A stretch of DNA of 64,000 bases from RBG-16-66-20 sp036262835 (GCA_036262835.1 DATAID010000084.1:1-64000); one strand, 5' to 3'; shown: positions 24,248 through 32,759, counted from the first letter of the stretch. The notes: a model not told the origin generated them from the sequence alone. Numbers and translations: made by a program.

Positions 24248-24274
24248 ATACAAATCTTATATAACAGTTGTATA
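24247..24274. promoter_or_regulatory. Interrupted palindrome, candidate operator of the ribbon-helix-helix protein
   Basis: TATACAA at 24247-24253 and TTGTATA at 24268-24274 are inverted copies, and the perfect palindrome TTATATAA at 24257-24264 shares the same centre (24260.5). Two-fold symmetric half-sites about 21 bp apart suit a dimer-of-dimers regulator. The left arm touches the ATG of the small regulator and the core can serve as a -10 on the minus strand (TATATAAG). Confidence 0.65.
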
Positions 24275-24279
24275 GATCG

Positions 24280-25212
24280 TCAAGCCCCCGGCCTGCGCCT
24301 CCCCAGCCGTGTCACAAGGCTCGCGACACCTCCCGGCATGAAGTGCACAACCAGAATCAGAGCGACTCCGTAGAGCGCGAAAATCTGCGCCGTCTGCAGC
24401 GAGCGCGCGGTCGCGCCGACCGCGAGGAAGATCAGCTGCAGGAAGAGGGCGCCGTAGAGCGCGCCGGCGAGCGTGGCGACGCCGCCGACCATGGCGCCGA
24501 TCAGGAAGCCGAACGAGAGGAAGATGCCAAAGAGACCGGGCGCCACGTATTGAAGCGCGGTCGCGGCGAGCGCACCCGCCATCCCGGCGAACAGCGCGCT
24601 GATGCCCAGGGCCGCCGGCTTGTAGACGCCGGCATGGATTCCGGAAGCCTCGGCGCCGACAGGATCGTCCCGGATCGCGACAAGGGCGCGCCCGACGCGG
24701 CCGCCCAGCAGGTTGGCTGCAAGCGTCATCGAGACGACGAGCACGAGCAGCGTGAAGAGGTACATCCACTGGTCGAAGCTGAGCGGCAGGCCGAACGGAA
24801 CCCGCGGGCGATCGAGCTCCATGCCCTGAGTGCCGCCCGTCCAGCGCTCGATGCTCTTGTGCTTGGCCAAGGCGGGCAGCACGACCCCGAGCGCGAAGGT
24901 GGCCATCGCGAAGTGCATGGCGCCCAGGCGCAGGGTCGGCAGGCCGAAGGCAAAGCCGGCGGCGAGGCAGGCCGCGCCGGCGATCGGCACCGCGGCCCAG
25001 TGCGGTACGCCCAGGTGAGCGATCTGGATGGCGGCGGCGTAAGCGCCCAGCGCATAGAAAGCGCCATGGCCCAGGGAAATCTGGCCGTTGTAGCCCACAA
25101 GGATGTTCACCCCCAGCAGGGCGATGGCATAGATGAGGATGTTCGTGAGGCGAAAGAGCTGGAAGTCCGAAGCGACGAGCGGCACGCAGGCAGCCGCGAG
25201 CAGCAGGAGCAA
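24280..25212 (-). CDS. Additional LivM-like ABC permease
   Basis: This is a second LivM-type permease, separate from the fused LivH-LivM. Motifs are LLGVNILVGYNGQISLGHGAFYALGAYAA near the N-terminus, the EAA-like loop AIRDDPVGAEASGIHAGVYK, and GGVATLAGALYGALFLQLI. About 310 residues are read from the TTG at 25212. A CTG at 25230 would overlap the stop of the upstream oxidoreductase gene as CTGA and is an alternative start. No second LivH is present, so either it works with subunits encoded elsewhere or it replaces the LivM half of the fusion. Confidence 0.82.
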   Translation of the reverse strand: MLLLLAAACVPLVASDFQLFRLTNILIYAIALLGVNILVGYNGQISLGHGAFYALGAYAAAIQIAHLGVPHWAAVPIAGAACLAAGFAFGLPTLRLGAMHFAMATFALGVVLPALAKHKSIERWTGGTQGMELDRPRVPFGLPLSFDQWMYLFTLLVLVVSMTLAANLLGGRVGRALVAIRDDPVGAEASGIHAGVYKPAALGISALFAGMAGALAATALQYVAPGLFGIFLSFGFLIGAMVGGVATLAGALYGALFLQLIFLAVGATARSLQTAQIFALYGVALILVVHFMPGGVASLVTRLGRRRPGA

Positions 25213-25226
25213 AAGGCCGGATCGCC

Positions 25227-28200
25227 TCAGGCGGCTTTCTTCTCGGCGGGAGGCGGCAGCAGCTTGAGGCAGCGCTCGATCCAGAGCGCGGTCAGCTTCT
25301 CCTGCACGCCGTTCTGCGCAAGGCGCTGCGCGAGAGCGGGGAAATCGACCTGGTCGAGCGACTGATCCTGGTTGAAGCAGGAGAACACGTAGCTCTTCTC
25401 GCCGGTCTTCGGATCCACGTGCGGCTGCAGGCACTGCGCGCAGATCTCCTTCATCATGCACTGCATCGGCGAGTTGATCGAGCCGATGGCGACGTGGGTG
25501 TCCTTGAGGAACGGCTTGAGCACGCCGTGCCGCGCCAGGGCGACGGCGGCCATCATGCGGTCCGAGCCGATCGCGATGATCCGGTCGGTGTTCGCGAACG
25601 CAACCGGCTGCTCGCCGAGCTTGCCGGTCGCATAGGCCTGCATTGCCTGGACGATGTTGCCGACGAAGCTGCGGTCCTCGGCTCGGCGCGCGCCAAAGCC
25701 GGGCGCCTCGTCCGAGCACCAGACCACGGTATCCGCGGCTGCCTCGATGTCCTCGACGCGATAGCGGTCGGCCAGGTGCTTGTAGCCGGCGAAATAAATG
25801 ACCTTCGAGCCCGCGGCGCGAAGCGCGCGGCCAATGGAGAAGAGCACCGCGTTGCCGAGCCCGCCGCCCGCAAGAACCACCGTTTCGTCGCCGGGAATTT
25901 CGGTCGGCGTGCCGGTGGGACCCATGAGGACGACGGGCTCGCCAGGCCGCAGATAGGCGAGCAGGTCGGCCGAGCCGCCCATCTCGAGCGCGATCACGGC
26001 GATGAGGCCTTTGTCGCGGTCCACCCAGGCGCCGGTGAGGGCGAGGCCCTCCATCGCGAGCGTGGTGCCGGGCACGTGCAGCGCGAGCGTCTCGTAGTTC
26101 TGCAAGCGGTAGAACTGGCCGGGCTGGAAGCGCCGTGCCGCCACCGGGGCGCGCAGGACGACTTCCACGATGGTCGGCGTCAGGCGTTTCACTTCGTGCA
26201 CGATCGCGCGCAATTCGCGGTTCAGCCTGGACAGGAATTCGCGGTCCGGGAGCGGCGACGACGCGGCGCGGCCATGCAGAACCCGGGACACCACCGGATA
26301 GCCTTGCTTCGCGCTTCCCATCGCCTTCACCACGTTGCCGAAGTAGGAGGGATGCAGGTCGCCGAAAAAGCTCATGAAGCGGCCGTCCTCATAGCGATGC
26401 AGCAGCACTTCCGCGCGCGAGGGCTTGGAAGTGTGGCGCTCGGGCTTGACCGGCGCCCCGGTCTCGTCGGTCGCGAGGAAATATTTGCCGTCGAGCTCGA
26501 GGCTGACACCTTCCTCGCGCGCGAGGACCGTGTTCGGCTGCGTTCCCGCCGCAATGAGGACCGACTTGGCCTTGAGCTCCGTGCCGTTCGTGAACTTGAC
26601 CAAGGCGGCATGGCCGTGGCGATCCACTTCGATTCTCTCGGGCGTCAGGTTCTCGGCGAAAACGATCCCTTCCTCCAGCGCCTTGGCCACTTCCTCGTGA
26701 TTGAGCGTGTAGGAGGGGCTGTCGACGAGGCGCCGGCGGTAGGCGATGGTCGAGCCGCCCCAGGCCTGGAGCACCTGAAGCCTCTTGTCCTGCGGCGTGG
26801 CCCTCAGGATCCGGGCGTGGGACAGGAATTCTTCGGCGATCTCTTTTTCTTCTCCGGTCCAGGTCGGCTTCGTTTCGAGCGCCTCGTAGCGCGACAGGAA
26901 CTTCTCGACCTGCACCGCATAGTAGGCAAGAGACTCGGTGGCCGTGTCGATCGCCGTCAGGCCGCCGCCGATGACGACGATCGGCAGGCGGATCTGCAGG
27001 TTCGCGATCGATTCGCGCTTGGCGGCGCCCGTGAGCTGGAGCGCCATGAGGAAGTCGGAGGCCGCGCGCACGCCGCGCGCAAAGCCGTTCGGAATCTCGA
27101 GCACGGTCGGGCGCCCGGCGCCCGCGCACAGCGCGATGTGGTCGAAGCCGGCCTGGAAAGCCTCGTCGATGGTGAGCGTGCCGCCGAAGCGCACGCCGCC
27201 GAACATGGCGAACTGGGCGCGGCGCTCGAGCAGCAGGCGGATCATCTTGAGGAAGTTCTTGTCCCAGCGCACGGTGATGCCGTACTCCGCCACGCCGCCG
27301 AAGCCGGCCATCACGCGACTGTCCAGCGGCTCTTTCAGCTCGTCGATGTTTTTAACTGGCTTGAAGGGCGTTCTGTTGCCTAGAGCATCCACCCCGGACA
27401 GGTCCGCGCCCAGCGGTTCGATCTTGAGTCCGTCGATGCCGACCACCGTGTGCCCGTCGTTCATGAGGTGATGGGCGACGGTAAATCCGGCGGGCCCGAG
27501 CCCCACGACGAGCACCCGTTTACCGCTGGGCGCTTCGGGGTAGGGCCGGCGCAGGTTGAAAGGATTCCAGCGCGTGAGAAGGGAATAGATCTCGAAGCCG
27601 TAGGGCAGCTCGAGCACGTCTTTCAGCGTGCGCGTCTCGGCTTGCGGGATGTTGACCGGTTCCTGCTTCTGGTAGATGCAGGACTTCATGCAGTCGTTGC
27701 AGATCCGATGGCCGGTCGCCGCCACCATCGGATTGTCGACAGTGATGATGCCGAGCGCGGCGAGCGGCTGGCCGCGCGCCTTGACCATGTGGAATTCCGA
27801 GATCTTCTCCTCGAGCGGGCAGCCGGCGAGGGGCACCTTGAACACCGTCTGCTTGAAGCCCGCCGCCGGCGGCTTCTCCTTGAGGCCCTTCGAGCATGAA
27901 TCCTTGCCTTGCTCGTGGCACCAGATGCAGTAGTTCGCTTCGTCGAGCGCGCCGGTGAGATCGGTGCCCGGGTCGGTGAGCGCGAAGCCCTCGCGAGGCC
28001 GTGTCTCAACGTGGATCGGAATAAGTTTCATGAAGTCGAGCTTGTGCGGCGCCTTGAAGAGCACGCCGCTGCGGTGCTTCGCCTTGCCCTCCGGGGTCGT
28101 CGTCGCCCATGCGGCGTATCGAGCCGCTTGTTCGAGGCGCTCCGAATTGGCCTTCTCGTCCTTCCCCCATTCCGTGATGTCTTTTGCAAACTGCAACTCG

Positions 28201-28562
28201 GAAGAAAAAGGAAAAGAAGCGGGGTCAAAAGCCTTCAGGGACTCCTCGGAAACCTTGTGCAGGGCGCGCCGCTGGACGAAGCTCCGCTTGACTGCCCAGA
28301 GCGGGGCGAGCTCGTGGTGGCGCGCCGCGAGGGCGTGCGCCTCCGCCTCGATGCCGAAAAGCCGGGCGACAAAGTCCTCGACGTGCGGCGCGAGCAGGAC
28401 GAGGAGCTCGGACTCCGTCTTGCCGGAGGGCGGGTCCTGCCGCGCCTTCGACAGCAGGTCTTTTACCGCGGGCTCCAGGAAGTCGAGGAACGCCTGGTCG
28501 ACGCGAATCAGTCCCGCGCGGCTGTAGAGATCCTCGAAATGGAGGCCGAAACCGAGGGTCAT
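25227..28562 (-). CDS. NfnAB-like fused FAD/Fe-S NAD(P)H oxidoreductase
   Basis: About 1,111 residues from the ATG at 28562 (a TTG at 28586 lies in the palindrome). Residues 1 to about 210 have no domain I recognise. A Fer4_20/DPD-type segment follows with Cys in YCIWCHEQGKDSCSKG and HRICNDCMKSCIYQ, able to hold two [4Fe-4S] clusters. The GltD-like flavoprotein domain has VLVVGLGPAGFTVAHHL and VVIGGGLTAIDTA. The last ~300 residues are ferredoxin-reductase/PyrK-like (FQPGQFYRLQ, VLAGGGLGNAVLF) and end with a Cys cluster (CMMKEICAQC and a later FSC) for [2Fe-2S]. The order matches NfnB joined to NfnA, subunits of an electron-bifurcating transhydrogenase; glutamate-synthase-like roles are less likely. 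Confidence 0.82.
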   Translation of the reverse strand: MTLGFGLHFEDLYSRAGLIRVDQAFLDFLEPAVKDLLSKARQDPPSGKTESELLVLLAPHVEDFVARLFGIEAEAHALAARHHELAPLWAVKRSFVQRRALHKVSEESLKAFDPASFPFSSELQFAKDITEWGKDEKANSERLEQAARYAAWATTTPEGKAKHRSGVLFKAPHKLDFMKLIPIHVETRPREGFALTDPGTDLTGALDEANYCIWCHEQGKDSCSKGLKEKPPAAGFKQTVFKVPLAGCPLEEKISEFHMVKARGQPLAALGIITVDNPMVAATGHRICNDCMKSCIYQKQEPVNIPQAETRTLKDVLELPYGFEIYSLLTRWNPFNLRRPYPEAPSGKRVLVVGLGPAGFTVAHHLMNDGHTVVGIDGLKIEPLGADLSGVDALGNRTPFKPVKNIDELKEPLDSRVMAGFGGVAEYGITVRWDKNFLKMIRLLLERRAQFAMFGGVRFGGTLTIDEAFQAGFDHIALCAGAGRPTVLEIPNGFARGVRAASDFLMALQLTGAAKRESIANLQIRLPIVVIGGGLTAIDTATESLAYYAVQVEKFLSRYEALETKPTWTGEEKEIAEEFLSHARILRATPQDKRLQVLQAWGGSTIAYRRRLVDSPSYTLNHEEVAKALEEGIVFAENLTPERIEVDRHGHAALVKFTNGTELKAKSVLIAAGTQPNTVLAREEGVSLELDGKYFLATDETGAPVKPERHTSKPSRAEVLLHRYEDGRFMSFFGDLHPSYFGNVVKAMGSAKQGYPVVSRVLHGRAASSPLPDREFLSRLNRELRAIVHEVKRLTPTIVEVVLRAPVAARRFQPGQFYRLQNYETLALHVPGTTLAMEGLALTGAWVDRDKGLIAVIALEMGGSADLLAYLRPGEPVVLMGPTGTPTEIPGDETVVLAGGGLGNAVLFSIGRALRAAGSKVIYFAGYKHLADRYRVEDIEAAADTVVWCSDEAPGFGARRAEDRSFVGNIVQAMQAYATGKLGEQPVAFANTDRIIAIGSDRMMAAVALARHGVLKPFLKDTHVAIGSINSPMQCMMKEICAQCLQPHVDPKTGEKSYVFSCFNQDQSLDQVDFPALAQRLAQNGVQEKLTALWIERCLKLLPPPAEKKAA

Positions 28563-28567
28563 TGGAT

Positions 28568-28591
28568 TTGTTTGGGTCCCAAACAATTATA
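28568..28591 (-). promoter_or_regulatory. TATAAT box abutting a perfect 19-bp palindrome
   Basis: On the minus strand a perfect TATAAT (28591-28586) runs into the palindrome TTGTTTGGG-A-CCCAAACAA (28586-28568), which ends 6 bases before the ATG of the oxidoreductase gene. A dimeric repressor bound here would block the start site. The regulator is not identified, and no similar palindrome was noticed elsewhere in the window. Confidence 0.7.
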
Positions 28592-28689
28592 CTTCGCCGC
28601 GCCGCTGCCTGCCGCGGCTATTGCGGCGCCCGTCCGGAGACTTTAGCATCGCGCCTTCTTTCCGCCTTAGATCGATCCGCGAGGAGCTT

Positions 28690-29451
28690 ATGCAGATAAA
28701 GAACAGCGTTTTTCTCATCACCGGCGGCGCCTCGGGCCTGGGCGCAGCGACCGCGCAGATGGCTGCGGCGAACGGCGGCAAGGTGGTCATTGCCGACTTG
28801 CAGGCGGAGCTCGGCGAAAAGCTCGCCAAGGAGATCGGCGGCAAGTACGTGAAGTGCGACGTCACCTCGGAAGCCGACGGGAAAGCGGCGGTCGAGGCGG
28901 CGGTGAAGGGCTTCGGCGGCGTGCACGTGCTCGTCAACTGTGCGGGCATCGGCGTCGCCGAGCGCACGGTCGGCAAGGACGCGCCGCACGATCTGGCGCG
29001 TTTTGCGCGCGTGATCAACATCAACCTGATCGGCACCTTCAACATGATTCGCCTCGCCTCCTTCGAGATGGTGAAGGCGGTGCCCAATGCCGCGGGTGAG
29101 CGGGGCGTCATCATCAATACGGCGTCGGTCGCGGCCTTCGACGGGCAGATCGGCCAGGCCGCGTACTCGGCTTCGAAGGGCGGCGTGGTGGGCATGACCC
29201 TGCCGATCGCGCGCGATCTTTCGCGCAACGGCATCCGCGTGGTGACGATCGCGCCGGGCCTCTTTCTCACACCGATGCTGCTCGGCCTGCCAAAGGAAGC
29301 GCAGGACTCGCTCGGCAAGCAGGTGCCGTTCCCGCCGCGCCTGGGCAAGCCAGACGAGTACGCGCAGCTCGCGCGCAGCATCGTCGAGAACGAGATGCTG
29401 AACGGCGAGACGATCCGGCTCGACGGCGCCATCCGCATGGCGCCCAGGTAA
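28690..29451 (+). CDS. Short-chain dehydrogenase, 3-hydroxyacyl-CoA dehydrogenase type II (HSD10)-like
   Basis: The 253-residue NAD-dependent protein has the nucleotide-binding TGGASGLGAATA, NCAGIGVAERTVG, and the catalytic Ser and Tyr-x3-Lys in NTASVAAFDGQIGQAAYSASKGG. The insert and C-terminus (FPPRLGKPDEYAQLARSIVENEMLNGETIRLDGAIRM) are those of HSD10/2-methyl-3-hydroxybutyryl-CoA dehydrogenases. These act in beta-oxidation and isoleucine breakdown. The ATG at 28690 has GAGGAG about 5 bases upstream, which decides it over an upstream in-frame start. It is divergent from the fused oxidoreductase, so the palindrome may control both. Confidence 0.9.
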   Translation: MQIKNSVFLITGGASGLGAATAQMAAANGGKVVIADLQAELGEKLAKEIGGKYVKCDVTSEADGKAAVEAAVKGFGGVHVLVNCAGIGVAERTVGKDAPHDLARFARVININLIGTFNMIRLASFEMVKAVPNAAGERGVIINTASVAAFDGQIGQAAYSASKGGVVGMTLPIARDLSRNGIRVVTIAPGLFLTPMLLGLPKEAQDSLGKQVPFPPRLGKPDEYAQLARSIVENEMLNGETIRLDGAIRMAPR

Positions 29452-29457
29452 CGACGG

Positions 29458-29979
29458 CTATTCTTCTTTCAGGCTCGACTTGAACAGGCGCGCGCGCTCG
29501 ACGTAGCCGCGCGCGACCCGCAGCAGCCCTTCCTTTTCCTCGGGCTTGAGCTCGCGCACCACGCGCGCGGGCGAGCCGACCGCGAGGACCCCGGGCGGAA
29601 TCTCCTTGCCCTCGGCGACGAGCGAATTGGCGCCTACCAGCGCGCCCGCGCCGATCTTCGCGCCGTTGAGGATCACGCTGTTGATGCCGATCAGCGCGCC
29701 GTCCCCCACCGTGCAGCCGTGCAGCATCACCTTGTGGCCGATGCTGACGTTGCGTCCGAGGGTGAGCGGAAAGCCGGGATCGCAGTGCAGGACCGAGGCA
29801 TCCTGGATGTTGCTGCCGGCGCCGATGCGAATGAGATCGTTGTCAGCGCGGATGATCACGCCGAACCAAACGTTGGCGGCATGCTCCAGCACGACGGACC
29901 CGACCACCGTCGCGTTGTGCGCGATGTAGTGATCGTCGCCTTCGAGGCGCACTTTCCTGTCGCCGAGGGAATAGATCAT
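29458..29979 (-). CDS. Gamma carbonic anhydrase family protein (YrdA/PaaY-like)
   Basis: The 173-residue left-handed beta-helix protein is built of hexapeptide repeats. The zinc ligands are the His in LHCDPGFP and the pair in IGHKVMLHGCTVGDGALIG, as in the gamma carbonic anhydrase/CaiE/PaaY group. Such proteins are trimeric cytosolic metalloenzymes; some act as carbonic anhydrases and others as thioesterases. The C-terminal helix (LKPEEKEGLLRVARGYVERARLF) is typical. It converges with the HSD10-like gene with 6 bases between stops and is divergent from the hydrolase gene. Confidence 0.9.
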   Translation of the reverse strand: MIYSLGDRKVRLEGDDHYIAHNATVVGSVVLEHAANVWFGVIIRADNDLIRIGAGSNIQDASVLHCDPGFPLTLGRNVSIGHKVMLHGCTVGDGALIGINSVILNGAKIGAGALVGANSLVAEGKEIPPGVLAVGSPARVVRELKPEEKEGLLRVARGYVERARLFKSSLKEE

Positions 29980-29986
29980 GCGGGCC

Positions 29987-29997
29987 GGTATGATACC
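29987..29997. promoter_or_regulatory. Symmetric GGTATGATACC, candidate bidirectional -10
   Basis: The perfect 11-bp palindrome gives TATGAT on the plus strand and TATCAT on the minus strand. It lies 8 bases from the start codon of each of the two divergent genes (29979 and 30006). Both transcripts would then be leaderless or nearly so. There is no clear -35 on either side. Confidence 0.4.
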
Positions 29998-30005
29998 GCC
30001 CGCTC

Positions 30006-30869
30006 ATGCGCCTAAGTGAATCGCTTTTTTTCGACATTCGCGGCCTCCGGTATCACGTGCGCCGCTGGCCGGGCGATGCGGCGCGCAAGCTCGTGCTGCT
30101 GCACGGCTGGATGGACGTGTCGGCCTCGTTCCAGTTTCTCGTCGATGCCATGAAGCCCGACTGGGACATCTACGCGCCCGACTGGCGCGGCTATGGCCTG
30201 ACCTCCTGGTCCGGCTCGGACAACTACTGGTTTCCGGACTACCTCGCCGACCTCGATTACCTGCTCGACCGAATCCAGCCCGACACGCCGGTGGACCTCA
30301 TCGGCCACAGCCTCGGCGGCAACGTCGGCGGCCTCTACGCGGGCATCTTTCCCGAGCGCATCGCCCGTTTCGTCAATCTCGAGGGCTTTGGCATGCCGAA
30401 CACGCGTCCCGAGCAGGCGCCCAAGCGCTATGCGCGCTGGATCGGCGAGCTGAAGGGCGAGCCCGGCTGGCGGCCTTACGCGAGCTTCAGCGAGCTCGCC
30501 GACCGGATGCAGCGCAATAACCCGCGCCTGAAGCGCGAGAGGGCGGAGTTCCTCGCCCGGCACTGGGGCAAGGAGGCGCCCGAAGGCGTCGTCCTGCGCA
30601 GCGACCCGGCGCACAAGCTCGTCAACGCGACGCTCTACCGGCTGGACGAGGCGCGCGCCTGCTGGGAGCGCGTGACTGCGCCCGTGCTCTGGGTCGATGC
30701 CGAACACTCGGAAACGCGCACGCGCATGCGCCTCACCGCCGAGGAGCTGGCCGAGCGGCGCGCCGCCTTCAAGAGCCTCAAGTACGTCACGCTCAAGGAT
30801 GCAGGCCACATGCTGCACCAGGACCAGCCCGAGGAGCTCGCCCGGGTCATCGAGGAGTTTCTGGTCTGA
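30006..30869 (+). CDS. Alpha/beta hydrolase
   Basis: The 287-residue protein has the oxyanion-hole region VLLHGWMDVSASFQF and the nucleophile elbow GHSLGGNVGG. The acid Asp is in APVLWVDAEHSET and the catalytic His in TLKDAGHMLHQDQP. It belongs to the broad alpha/beta hydrolase fold 1 group. The substrate is not evident. There is no signal peptide, so it acts in the cytosol. It is followed after 17 bases by the site-2 protease gene. Confidence 0.88.
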   Translation: MRLSESLFFDIRGLRYHVRRWPGDAARKLVLLHGWMDVSASFQFLVDAMKPDWDIYAPDWRGYGLTSWSGSDNYWFPDYLADLDYLLDRIQPDTPVDLIGHSLGGNVGGLYAGIFPERIARFVNLEGFGMPNTRPEQAPKRYARWIGELKGEPGWRPYASFSELADRMQRNNPRLKRERAEFLARHWGKEAPEGVVLRSDPAHKLVNATLYRLDEARACWERVTAPVLWVDAEHSETRTRMRLTAEELAERRAAFKSLKYVTLKDAGHMLHQDQPEELARVIEEFLV

Positions 30870-30886
30870 TAGACTGACGTTCCTGG

Positions 30887-31555
30887 ATGGACATAAACCA
30901 ATTCGTACAAACCGTAGCCATCTATGCGCTCCCGGTTCTCTTCGCAATAACCCTTCACGAAGCGGCTCACGGCTACGTCGCCCGGCACTACGGCGACATG
31001 ACCGCGTACGCGCAGGGACGCATCAGCCTCAACCCCGCGCGCCATATCGATCTCATGGGCACCCTCGTGATTCCGCTCGTGATGCTTGCCGTTTCCGGGG
31101 GAAAGGCCGCTTTCGGGTGGGCCAAGCCCGTGCCGGTCAACTATTCCGCGCTGCGCTCGCCTCGACGTCACATGATGTGGGTGGCGGCGGCCGGGCCGGC
31201 ATCGAACCTGGCCATGGCGATCGGCTGGGCAGCGTTCCTGAAGCTCGCTCTCCTGCTGCCGGCGCACACCTTCAGCACCCCGATGGTGGCGATGGGCAAA
31301 GCGGGAATCAGCGTGAATCTGGTTTTCATGTTCCTCAACCTCCTGCCGATCCTGCCTCTGGATGGCGGGCGCATCGTGGCGAGCCTGCTGCCGCAGCGGG
31401 CGGCGGGGCAGTATGCAAAGCTCGAGCCGCTGGGGTTGCCGGTTCTCCTGGCGCTCTTTCTCCTGCCCATTTCGGGTGGACGGACCGCCCTTGATTTCGT
31501 ACTGGCTCCGCTGGTCGGGACTTCGAGCGCGATGATCCGGTCGCTGGTGTATTGA
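30887..31555 (+). CDS. Site-2 protease (M50) family membrane metalloprotease
   Basis: The 222-residue protein has the zinc motif HEAAH in ALPVLFAITLHEAAHGYVARHYGD and the third ligand in LLPILPLDGGRIV, both inside hydrophobic segments, with about five helices in all. It matches the small S2P/FtsH-independent M50B group without a PDZ domain. The natural substrate is unknown. The location directly before trpS-scpA-scpB is common in betaproteobacteria. The gap to trpS is a single base, so they are co-transcribed. Confidence 0.9.
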   Translation: MDINQFVQTVAIYALPVLFAITLHEAAHGYVARHYGDMTAYAQGRISLNPARHIDLMGTLVIPLVMLAVSGGKAAFGWAKPVPVNYSALRSPRRHMMWVAAAGPASNLAMAIGWAAFLKLALLLPAHTFSTPMVAMGKAGISVNLVFMFLNLLPILPLDGGRIVASLLPQRAAGQYAKLEPLGLPVLLALFLLPISGGRTALDFVLAPLVGTSSAMIRSLVY

Positions 31556-31556
31556 C

Positions 31557-32759
31557 GTGTTCGAAACCCGGGTCCTCTCCGGCATGCGTCCCACGGGGGC
31601 GCTCCATCTGGGTCACTATCACGGCGTCCTGAAGAACTGGGTCCGGCTGCAGGCCGAGTACCCGTGCCTTTTCTTCGTCGCCGACTGGCACGCGCTCACC
31701 ACCGATTACGAAAAGCCCGGCGCGCTGCAGGAAATCGGCACCGACATGGTGATCGACTGGCTCGCCGCGGGCGTAGACCCGAACCAGGCGACGCTCTTCG
31801 TGCAGTCGCTCGTGCCCGAGCACGCGGAATTCCACCTGCTCCTTTCCATGATGACGCCGGTGGGCTGGCTCGAGCGCGTGCCGACCTACAAGGACCAGCA
31901 GGAAAAGCTCGCCAACAAGGACCTCTCGACCTACGGCTTTCTCGGCTACCCGCTGCTCCAGGCGGCCGACATCCTCATCTACCGCTCCAAATACGTGCCG
32001 GTGGGCGAAGACCAGGCGCCGCATATCGAGTTCTCGCGGGAGCTCGCGCGCCGCTTCAATCACCTCTATGGCCGCGAGCCCGGCTACGAGGACAGGGCCA
32101 AGGCGGCGGTGAAGAAGATGGGCGCCAAGAAGGCGCGCCTCTTCAACGATCTGCGAACGAAGTTTCTGGAGAGCGGCGATGGCGAGGCGATGAAGCGCGC
32201 CCAGGCGCTCCTCGATGCGCAGCAGAACCTGCCGCGCGGGGAGCGCGAGCTGCTCTATGGCTGGCTCGAAGGCGGCGGCCGCAAGATCCTGGTCGAGCCG
32301 GAGGTGCTGCTGACGGAGGCCTCGAAGCTCACCGGGCTCGACGGCCAGAAAATGTCCAAGTCCTACAACAACACGATCTCGCTGCGCGACGAGCCCGAGG
32401 CCATCACGAAGAAGATCAAGACCATGCCGACCGACCCGGCGCGCGTGAAGCGCAGCGACCCCGGAACGCCGGAGAAATGCCCGGTGTGGGGCCTGCATCT
32501 CGTCTATTCGGACGAGGAGCGCAGGAAGTGGGTGCAAAAGGGCTGCACCACGGCCGGCATCGGCTGCCTCGAGTGCAAGCAGCCGGTGATCGACGCCGTG
32601 ATCGCGGAGTTGAAGCCCATGCGCGAGCGGGCGCAGACCTATCTCGACGACCCCACGCTCGTAAAGAACATCCTTGCCGACGGCAACGAGAAGGCCCGCA
32701 GGCTGGCCGTCGAAACCATGAGAGAGGTGCGCGAAGCGATGGGACTGACCTATCTATGA
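31557..32759 (+). CDS. trpS: Tryptophan--tRNA ligase
   Basis: TrpS charges tRNA-Trp. The class I HIGH motif appears as GALHLGHYHGVLK and the KMSKS motif as GQKMSKSYNNT. The sequence GEDQAPHIEFSRELARRFN is the conserved dimer and tryptophan-site region. The start is GTG at 31557, giving 400 residues, the longer form usual in betaproteobacteria. The C-terminal part has Cys residues (KCPVWGLH, KGCTTAGIGCLECKQ) that resemble the cysteine cluster seen in some TrpS. The stop overlaps scpA as ATGA. Confidence 0.96.
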   Translation: MFETRVLSGMRPTGALHLGHYHGVLKNWVRLQAEYPCLFFVADWHALTTDYEKPGALQEIGTDMVIDWLAAGVDPNQATLFVQSLVPEHAEFHLLLSMMTPVGWLERVPTYKDQQEKLANKDLSTYGFLGYPLLQAADILIYRSKYVPVGEDQAPHIEFSRELARRFNHLYGREPGYEDRAKAAVKKMGAKKARLFNDLRTKFLESGDGEAMKRAQALLDAQQNLPRGERELLYGWLEGGGRKILVEPEVLLTEASKLTGLDGQKMSKSYNNTISLRDEPEAITKKIKTMPTDPARVKRSDPGTPEKCPVWGLHLVYSDEERRKWVQKGCTTAGIGCLECKQPVIDAVIAELKPMRERAQTYLDDPTLVKNILADGNEKARRLAVETMREVREAMGLTYL

